Source of the DNA: Mesotaenium endlicherianum
Taxonomy: Eukaryota > Streptophyta > Zygnematophyceae > Zygnematales > Mesotaeniaceae
Assembly (NCBI GenBank): GCA_009602735.1
Contig: WELA01000694.1
Span: 456,986-520,985 of the forward strand
DNA length: 64,000 nucleotides
Direction: 5' to 3'
Below the pieces are notes generated by a model, which did not search any database, was not told where the DNA came from, and saw only the letters and a program-made list of their open reading frames with translations. Positions within the stretch are counted from its first letter, which is position 1, and each line of letters starts with the position of its first letter. Below are positions 55,901 to 64,000 of the stretch, piece after piece. Position numbers and translations under genes: made by a program.

Positions 55901-58900
55901 CTTCCAATCCGCCGTCCCTTCTCTTGGTCTCTTCCTCCTTTCATTGTAGCTGGATAAGCAGGCAGGCATGACCCCTTAGGAAAGGGAGCTCTGTGATGTT
56001 ATGAAAATAGGAGGAAGGCAAGCAGGCAGGCGAGCAGCAGGCAGGTAGGCGGGGATGGTGAGGGGCATGAAGCGGAGGGTGCCAAGAGGGCCTCGAAGGG
56101 TCCAGACTACAAGAGGCACAGCAGCACAAAGAGCATGAGGAGGAGGAGGAGGAGGAGGAAGAGGAAGAAGAGGAGCAGGCACGGGGGATGACAACTAGCA
56201 GGAGGAAGAGGAGAAGGCCGTGGGGATGAGAGGGGCGGNACCAGCAGCCTGCCTGCCACACACAGAAACCCCCCATTTCATGTAACTTATTTGCTAAAAA
56301 TCAGTTGCCATTTACACACTAGAAGGTGTATCATCCTCTCATCAAGAAGCAACTGTGTGAAAGGGGAGGAAACGAAAGGGAAAGGTGCATGAGATTATTT
56401 TCTCAGTCTTGCTCTCACTCATCATGCCATCCTCCTCCTCCCTGCCCACTCGCCTGCAGTCTCCCACTCTCCTCAAGTGCGCAATACACCAATTTTCCAT
56501 GACCATACTCTGGTATGTCTCAACTATCCGCATCAGTTGCCGGCACACACATCCCCACACCACCACCTCTGGCACAGGGACTAGCATATGAAAGGGTTTG
56601 GAGCGTTCTTTGAGGCTGACTTCGCAAACACTTGGAGATTTTTGTGTAGCACAAGCATGCACTCTGAAGAAAACATAACGTTGACGTCCTGCTACCTAAT
56701 CTGGGGGCTCCTCCATCCTTGCCTCTCCCCCTTCAACTAGCCCTTCTTGATTGCACGACATTAACTTAGCAGCGGAATAAGAAGGCTCCAAAGAAACAGA
56801 CATGCAGGTAGATTGAAGGGGAACGGAAGCTTTTGGGGGTGGAGGAAGAGAGGGCTTACAATTCCAGTTGCTGAAAAAGATGCACCCTCACTTTGCAACT
56901 GCAAACCTGTTATCCCTCCCTTCAACTATTGTACATGGCAAGTACAAGGTTAGGTACAAGGACTGAAGCGGGTCTGTTTCTTGCTACAGAAGAAATAACA
57001 CGAAAATGTTAAGTAAATGTCAAGTCATTCCTCAACTCTCTAGCCAAATGACAGGATCATAATAAGGGGGTAGTTGCAAGAGGGTGAAGGAGAAGGGACC
57101 CATGACAACCTCCTTGCTTTTCCGCTCCATACCCTCAGCCTTCCCCTGTTTACCCCCCTCCCTGCCCCTCCTTATGCCCCTTTGCCCTCCTTCTCTCAAG
57201 AGCAAACAAGACCACTGGATGTGACAAAATCCAATCACACTGGCACTCACTCACACCCACAAACTCTAGCACCGGGACAAAGGTAAAGGACACATCGAAA
57301 ACATTTTGCAATGCAGAATTTTTCTCACGCCCTTTTTTCTCACGCCTGCAGGTCTTTGTTTCGAAGTAAGGTGCACCTTTAAGCCAACAATTCCATTGGA
57401 CGCTGCTGTCTACCTCCTTCATCGTCACCTTCCCCCTTCAATTAGCTCTTCTCACTGGCACGTCAATCCAACTTGAAAAAAAATTATTGAAGAAGAATAG
57501 CTACAAGAGAAAGACGTGAAAACAAAGGCAAAAGAAGCTAGGAGGGGAAAAAGTGGGGGGCTCGCAAAGCTAGTTGCTGACATCGCTGCACCTTCGCTTT
57601 GCAGATACAACTCTGCAAACTTCCATTGTACTGTCCGTGCTATCTAGGTATACGAGCACAAAAAGAAGAAGAGATGAAATAATCTTTAACTTGTGTAAGA
57701 GAGAGCAATTGTGAAAGGGGGATGCGGCAAGTTTTGTCTGTCGAACCCACTTCAAGCCCTCGCGCCCGTGCTCGTTCACGAAAGATAACGAGTGTGGTGG
57801 CTTGTACGTTCCTTGGCGTACACGTCAGTGCGGAGCACCCTGAATGGCGGGTGGATGGCCTGGGCGCCAGTTTTACAGAAAATGTTTCTAGAATGTTTTT
57901 ACCTGGTAAATGATTCGCTCCATATTTCACCGAAAATTAGAAAGCGCCCAGGTAGATTGACTACTTTCATAAATTTTGTTCGACCATTTGGATTGCCATT
58001 GCCCGGCATTGCTCATTTGTACGCCACGAGCAGCCACTTGGGTTGACCATTTTGGAATAATGTTTGCCACGAGCCTGCCACGAGCTCGGTCGGATGGCGC
58101 GTGAGAGATTGCCGGAGCCAGTTCTTTGCCACGCCCATTTTGGCCGGCCATTTTCGCGTTAGACTTTTACAAGTGTGGGCTTTTTTAGAGTGCAGGGACA
58201 ACGACGAAAAGCTGCAATTAGCATGGTACATGACTGCATGTGAGACCCTTTTTAAGGCGCTTACTAGCACAAACTTCTTCCTGAGAGTGCGCTTCAAGAA
58301 TCTTTTCATCTTTGTGCTGCAGGTAGTCGCCTATTATGTAAAACACAAGTGTGGCTTCTTAGAGCATGACATTCCCGTGGTTGAGCTTATTTTATTGTTG
58401 TGGTAATATAAGGTCAGTTTCATACTTCTAAGTAGAAACCTACCTTCAAATCTGACGCAGCTAAAGCATCTCAAAATGATGACGAGGAAAAATTTCCGCC
58501 ATCCTTTCAGTACGAATGGAGCTGTCTTGGAGGTTCCGTCTTCTCCTTGGAAAGAAAAGGTCCCCGGAGAGTCCCTACCTTTCTCCATTGATATCTGCAC
58601 CGTCAGATAAAGTCCTAATCCTCGCGTTCTTTTGTTTGAGCTTCCAGTCGTGGAGCTCACGACTTATGAATTTACACGTCGTGGGCATCTTTCTCAATTC
58701 TATTTTTTTTGAGTCTTCTCTTAGCTTAATGAAAGGTGGAAACTTCTTGCAGCGCATGCTGCATCTCCCCAAGGTTTATTATTCTTGCGCAACTTTAAGT
58801 TGCACCTTCATCCAGGTGGTCAAAGTGTCGAACTTGGCAGACTCAATGCAGACATGCTACAACATATGAAGATGTGGAACGTTGTTTTTCTGGTGACACC

Positions 58901-58954
58901 TTCCTGACTCCAATCTCTCCCTTGATTTTCTCTGTGGACACCTGGAAACTTGGG
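52976..58954. other. Long non-coding stretch, no gene recognised
   Basis: It contains many simple repeats: CACACA/GCATGC words at about 55.52-55.60 kb, a CTCTCC run at about 55.84-55.88 kb, a GGA run at about 56.14-56.18 kb, and clustered AAATGG/CCATTT words at about 54.35-54.55 kb. One single-n assembly join lies at 56239. Open frames here are low-complexity shadows. The part from about 58.0 kb may include 5' sequence of the RPA-interacting-protein gene. Confidence 0.4.
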
Positions 58955-59439
58955 ATGAGAGAACAGCTGAGGCAGGGCTGCATGCAACGAGTACAAAGAG
59001 AGCGAGGCAAGCTCTTGTGGAGCTTGCGCTCTGCTGCTGCATCACCCTCGACAACGCCTGACTCGCAGGATATCAAGAGCTGCCAGGTAACTCGGCCTTG
59101 GAGGTCACCTGTATCACGAGTTGAGTGCACGAAGCTGCGACAGTCAGCAACCAATGAGTACTACTATGGTGACGGTGCAGTGGTGCACACTCTCCACGTA
59201 CCCTGAACTGAAGAGCCCTCACTTACCATGCCAGGACATTCTTACATGCCCGCCATGTGCCGGCCCATGGGCTTCTGCTGAGGACGAGAGGTGTGTCTGG
59301 TTGTGGTGCTGAGGTTTGAAAAGCCAGTCAGCTGACGCGCTCCAGGCAGGCCTTCGAATTGACGAAGCGTGCAGGATTGAGAACTCACGCACACATGCAT
59401 GTACATGCACACACGCGCGCGCGCGCGCGCGCACACACA

Positions 59440-59482
<43 letters not shown>

Positions 59483-62400
59483 ATAGGGTGAGGGATGGTG
59501 GTCGTCCCTTGCCAGGAACAATGCTTGTTGACTTCAGTCTGATGCTTGTTCTAGAAACAGGCCGCAATGACATCACAAGCAAGGGTCAGCTCTCCTCTGG
59601 TCTCTTTGGGGTTCCTGCATGGTGTGCCAGTCAGGCTTCCCTCTCTCAGCGCTTGCTCCCCCGTGGTGCCACGTGGCACAGGGAGTGGCAGTAACAGATG
59701 CACTACGCCGTATCTTGTCGGACGAGCTCCACGACCTCCAAGTGGCGAGCACAGCTTCCGCGTCAGAAAAGGGCTGCTTCTCGTTCTCCAGCGGCGGCGC
59801 CGCTGTGACAGCACAGCAGTCACCGCCGAGCTCCAGCGGCGCGCCAGATGTCCACATGAGAAGCAGTGAGGCTGAGGAGCCGCAGTCAGCAACAAGCTCT
59901 CAGGACAGACTCTGGGACTGGCCCACACCTGGTGGCGCAGCGGGACAAGGACACGTGGCGGCGTGGGAAGGGCTCTCCCCCAACGAGTACCGCGAGCTGC
60001 TGCTGGAGATGGAGCAGGCCTTGCATTCCGAGATAGAGACTGAGAAACGACGGCAAGGTGAGAGTACGCCCTGGCACCTCTGACCATGGAGGAGGAGGCG
60101 GGGTGGGAGGATGGGGAGTCGGAGGGAGGGGGGAGGGGGAGTGGGAGTGGGAGTGGGAGGAGGAGGGGAAAGAGGAGGAGGTGGGGCAGGAGGAGCTGGA
60201 GAAGCTGGGGTCGTGTGAGTCTTGAAGGACGCACATGCATGCATGCGTATGCATACGGTTCGTCCAATGTGTTGAGTGCGCGTGAGTCAGCACAGGCTCT
60301 GCCCCAGACAGACTCGCCCAGCAAGCTTGCAGGAGGTGTTGAGCCAGTCCTCAGCTGGCTGCAATCTCGTGGCGTAGCTGCTGGCCTCTTGCCGCGTGCC
60401 GTGTGCAGCTGTCGGAGGTTCCTTTGCTCGCTGCCGTGCCGTCACGACCCGCAGCAACGCCCCCAACATAGAAAGAAAGGAGATGGACATGCGCAGGCCT
60501 CCCTGTGCGTCAAAGAAAACCTTGTTGGCAACCAACTACCAGAAGCATCAGGGGTCTCATACGACCACGACTCTTCCTCTTCCAGCTCTCTGCGGAGGCG
60601 GAACTCCACCTTTGCGAGCTTGACGTTTGTGCCTTCCTGGGGCATCCTTCACAATGCGCTCTCTTTCTGAATGCTGTGTTGGGGTATGTGCGGCGGCGGC
60701 CGCGGCGGCGGGCGATGACGGTTTGGGGGGGGGGCGGGGGGCAACCGCTCGTGACAGAGGCTGCACTCCTGGAGCAGGCCGAGGAGGCGTTGCGGTTCGA
60801 CGAGGCGGCATCCCTGGCTGCCGCAGACCACTACGCTTCCCATGCGGTGAGCTTTCACCCAGCCAGCCAGCCAGCCAGCCAGCCTGCCAGCCAACCAGCC
60901 AGCCAGCCTGCCAGCCAGCCAGCCAGCAATTGGCCAAACTGCCCTGGGATCTAGCAGCAGTAGCAGCAGTAGCAGTAGCAATAGCTCCGCAGCACTCCCT
61001 TGCTTGCCCCCCTCCCCCACCTCTCGCCTCGGCCTCCCACACCCATGCATGGCCCGCCTGGTGGCCTGGCGGGCGGCGCATAAGCCCTCGAGCATTCGGA
61101 TCGGAGGCTCTCCTGTCGGTCAGTAGTCAATTGGGGGCTGCTTCTTGCAGGGATAGGCTCGTGGCGCATGACACGTGGCAAGCAATTGTCGTGCCGCCCG
61201 CCGTCTCAAGCAGACAGAGGACACCTGGCCCTGGCCAAAGTGTGTAACTCTGTGGGCTCGGATCACTTCACCCCCCCTTCGGGGAGGGACCTCATGGGTG
61301 TCGTCAGTGCCAGCGCCGCTACGTTCCCGTCAGCGTGCAGTTCGCAAGCAAGGGCAGGGCAGGGTGTGCCCATATACTTTTCTTTGCTTTCTTAGCTGGG
61401 AGCCCTCTGTCTTGAGCCTAGGGATCCTCCCTCCTCGAAACTCCGGTGCTTTCTCCCCCGCAAACGCCTCTAGCCTTTGAAGCGCGCGCACACGCGCTGC
61501 AGGCTTAGCAAAGGTAAGCTTGGGGCTGCTGGCAGTTCTGCACCTCTCTCAGCTCATCTCCGCTGCACCTGTGACGCGCCAAATCTAATGCGGCACCAGC
61601 TTGGCTTCCTGGCGGGCTTGCCTGAAGGCCATCCGCAAGGTTCCCAGGAAACACATTGTTGTTTATATTTATTGATTCATCAGAGCTTGAGAAGGCCGGC
61701 TGTTGCCAGATGTACGACTCTGAACGTGAAACCTAGAACCTCCCAAACCCTGACCCTGACCCTGACCCAGAACCCTAGACCCCCTTTTTTTTATTTTTTT
61801 CCCTCTGTCATGAAGAAGGGTCGTTTCCCTACTCTGTCAAGATTCTCGCGCCTTACATCTCAAACCATCCCTTTCCCACTTTACCTCTCTTTCCCGAGGG
61901 GCCCTGTTTGCGTGTGCAGGTGGTGTGCCCAATCTGCAAAGTGAAGCCTCTGCATCAGCACAGGGAGGTGATCTTCTGCAGCTGTGGTCTCTTCCGACTC
62001 AACACTCAATACGACCAGGTCTTCACCCTACCATTCCCCTTCCCCCTCCGGCTCAGTCCCCAAACCCGATCAGACCCCTCAGCCCCCCTCTAGCCCCCTG
62101 AACCCCCTTCAGCCCCCTAGCCCCAGCGATGATATATGCTTCTGTATGTGTGCATTGCTGCTGGCAGCACACTCGTGCACCTTAGTTGATCACTTTCTTA
62201 AATATTTTTTTTGCCTCCGTTATTGTGTTAGCACATGGAAAGAGGAGGAAGAGAATGAGACGGAAGGTCTGCAGAAGCAAAGTACTCTCACCCGTGCTAA
62301 GTCGAATGTAGGAAGTTTTTCTCTTCACTGATTGGTCAAAGCAGAGTTTCACTCACGGGAATTTCGCCTGTGCAATGTTCTGGTAATGATTGTCATCGTC

Positions 62401-62610
62401 GCTGACCGTTACTTTGTGACTGTTGTCTACCATGGGCTCCCTGTTCAGGTGAACTTGGAATTTTTGGGGGCGCGGCTTCAAGAATCGTTGCAAGAGCACA
62501 CGGATCTAGATTGTGCTCAAGCGCCTTACTTTACCATAGAAGAACATTTTGGTGTAACTGCGCTCTACATGCGGTGTTTATCATGTGAGTCCTTTAAGCT
62601 TGTTGTATAA
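58955..62610 (+). CDS. RPAIN-like: RPA-interacting protein homologue (RPAIN/RIP-like)
   Basis: Five exons join in phase to about 285 residues: 58955-59086, 59682-60057, 60758-60846, 61920-62018 and 62449-62610. The N-terminal block MREQLRQGCMQRVQRERGKL matches the basic helix of the family, and LSPNEYRELLLEMEQALHSE matches its central acidic helix. The C terminus is the family zinc finger: VVCPICK (Cys 202, 205), FCSCG (219, 221) and RCLSCESF (275, 278), with the FLGARLQESLQEH block between. Family members bind replication protein A and carry it into the nucleus for replication and repair. The residues before Met (TWKLG) also resemble the family, so an upstream exon or start is possible. Intron 1 carries a CG/CA tract, intron 2 a GGA-rich run. 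No defect is seen. Confidence 0.8.
59400..59481 (+). repeat. Alternating CA/CG microsatellite in intron 1
   Basis: ACACACGCGCGCGCGCGCGC followed by a long CA run, nearly perfect purine-pyrimidine alternation over about 80 bases. Such tracts can form Z-DNA. It is non-coding. Confidence 0.8.
60857..60930 (+). repeat. CCAG tetranucleotide array in intron 3
   Basis: AGCC units with occasional TGCC interruptions, directly after exon 3 of the RPAIN-like gene. Confidence 0.8.
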
Positions 62611-63455
62611 GTTTTTGTTCCACTTCCTTTCTGCTGGCTGTTCCCACCGAGCTTCTCGTTTCTGCCATGTTTTTTCTGTCCTATAGGTTCTATGTTGTGA
62701 ATGCAAATGAAGTGAGTCACACTTTGTGTTACGCCCTAGACATCACACAGGTGACCACAAAGTTGTGGCACATTGCTTTGAGTTTAAATGATGTTGCGTG
62801 AATACCCACAACACATGCTCCCATTTTGCTTGTCGAGCAATGTGAGCATGAGCATTGTTAGTAAAAGAAGTATACTAGACAAATGAAGCCCAAAAAAATT
62901 CGTCCCAAGCTTTTCTTATTCAAGGGAAGTCTAGGAGACGGTTATATGACGGACTCGTGAAAAGGATCAAGGAGTTAAAATCTGACCATTCTTGATGTAT
63001 ATTAGGAGAGCTTATTTGTCAATTGTGTGAAGTGTTACATGTGCATGATTTGTATCTTCTTTATTCTTTTATTTGACATGTGATGGTTCCAGGATGGACC
63101 CGAGACTTCTTAAAAGCTGGAGGTCTTAATAGTGTTACGGAATGCATTTGTTCCAATGACTTTCAAATGCCCGGTCTAATTTGGTGTGCCATATTAATCC
63201 CGGTTGCTATCTGGTTACAATATGCCCACATGACATCAATCACCTGTAATTGTACCTTGATGCTAACCTTTTGAAAGTGGTCCTTCAATATCGTAATTTG
63301 ACAAGATAGAAACTGCCATTGATTCCTTTACAAGCAATAAAAGTTGCAGGAATTCTATATCAACAGAAATGAATAAGTGTTGCCACCGCTCCATAGAAAC
63401 AAACGTCACCTAGCTTGTGATGTTTACATATTATTACTATACTTTTGGTATGCAT
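62611..63455. other. 3' flank of the RPAIN-like gene, no gene seen
   Basis: AT-rich sequence without recognisable coding or repeat structure. Confidence 0.35.
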
Positions 63456-63943
63456 TGTAGCGATATAAGTTAGCACATATTAGTTCAATTGCATACTCTG
63501 ATACTTTTGAATATTTGTAGAGTGATTTCGTGTGGATTGAAGTGTGATTAGATGCTCTAGTGACTTGGTTCATGTCCTTTGAAATTATAAGTATGACCTA
63601 GAAGACCTCCATGTGGCGGAACTCAAATATACATTTTTTAGGTCAGAAGGACATACGTACATCATTGTAGAAAGAGGTGCAAGTTTTAGGATGTGTTTTT
63701 GGTGTCCATACATTAACATGCACCTTCCTAGAAATTCCTTGTGTAACAAGGGTATAAACAAGAGCGAGAATATAGAGAGACGTTCTAAAATCTCTCTTCT
63801 ACTTGCCAAGATCAAGAAAGATATTAACTTTCAGATATTAACCATCTTTTACAAAAAAACTACGACTTGTGTTCAGAGGTTCCTGTCTTGAATAGATAAA
63901 ATATCTTATTTGGATGAGTACTTTATCTATCTGTTTCACTACA
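63456..63943 (+). mobile_element. Solo LTR of the chromovirus family
   Basis: It begins TGTAGCGATATAAG and ends GTTTCACTACA. Throughout, it follows the minus-strand sense of the 503-bp chromovirus LTR with considerable divergence (for example the shared ACTTGGTTCATGTCCTTTGAA at about 63.56 kb). Flanking five-base words are TGCAT and CGCAT, a likely mutated target duplication. It is clearly older than the nested element. Confidence 0.8.
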
Positions 63944-64000
63944 CGCATGCACGCACACAATTACAAACCTCCCGGTTAAGTATGTTACTCATCTGGTCCC

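Noticed and set aside
55270-56280. Pro/Ser- and Arg/Gly-rich open frames
   Set aside because: They follow CT-, CA- and GGA-rich simple repeats on both strands and show no family motif.
59385-59582. Cys/Val-repeat open frames on the minus strand
   Set aside because: They are translations of the CA/CG microsatellite, not genes.
61744-61779. Telomere-like CCCTGA repeats
   Set aside because: Only a few degenerate units inside an intron, not the CCCTAAA plant type. Treated as simple sequence.
1-64000. tRNA, rRNA genes or CRISPR arrays
   Set aside because: No cloverleaf with conserved A and B boxes, rRNA core sequence or regularly spaced repeat array was recognised by eye. A covariance search would be needed to exclude small RNAs.

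Overview
The window looks like a piece of a repeat-rich, intron-rich green-lineage nuclear genome, most likely a streptophyte (charophyte-grade) alga. Three host genes with GC-rich exons and GT-AG introns lie in a more AT-rich background of nested transposons. The best taxonomic hint is a Ty3/gypsy element carrying a cytosine-5 DNA methyltransferase. Retrotransposon-borne DNMTs have been reported from charophytes (Klebsormidium) and dinoflagellates, and the ordinary GT-AG introns fit the former better. This placement is inference.

Layout. 0.3-0.9 kb: a gag scrap of the DNMT-gypsy family. 1.5-2.6 kb: a decayed HUH/Rep-like (Replitron-like) transposon gene. 3.1-4.6 kb: a solo LTR of the DNMT-gypsy family with a 4-bp target duplication. 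5.8-13.8 kb: a decayed PIF/Harbinger region, with an intron-containing Myb-like partner gene (+), an unidentified ORF (+), a GC-rich island and a DDE transposase (-). 16.3-21.4 kb: host gene 1, a secreted parallel beta-helix protein (11 exons, 749 aa). 24.1-28.1 kb: host gene 2 (-), a type II membrane fucosyltransferase-like protein (6 exons, 641 aa). 29.3-32.6 kb: foldback MITE-like repeats. 32.6-52.9 kb: the DNMT-gypsy element, holding a 1.2-kb LTR-like insertion and a nearly whole chromovirus (42.6-49.3 kb). 53-58.9 kb: no recognisable gene. 59.0-62.6 kb: host gene 3, an RPA-interacting-protein homologue (5 exons, about 285 aa). 63.5-63.9 kb: a chromovirus solo LTR.

The most unusual object is the DNMT-gypsy element. 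Its coding order is gag, protease, DNMT3-like methyltransferase, charged unknown region, RT, RNase H, DDE integrase, PHD-finger-like Cys/His cluster. Its ends are not a normal LTR pair. The integrated unit reads X-internal-Y-X-Y, the split direct repeat layout otherwise typical of DIRS/PAT/Ngaro elements, yet it has TGTCG...CGACA termini, a CAAA target duplication and a DDE integrase. A related repeat about 0.6 kb upstream serves as an empty site and confirms both boundaries. The methyltransferase and the PHD-like cluster both suggest that the family interacted with host chromatin. All mobile elements here look decayed except the chromovirus, whose LTRs differ at only about 10 of 503 positions.
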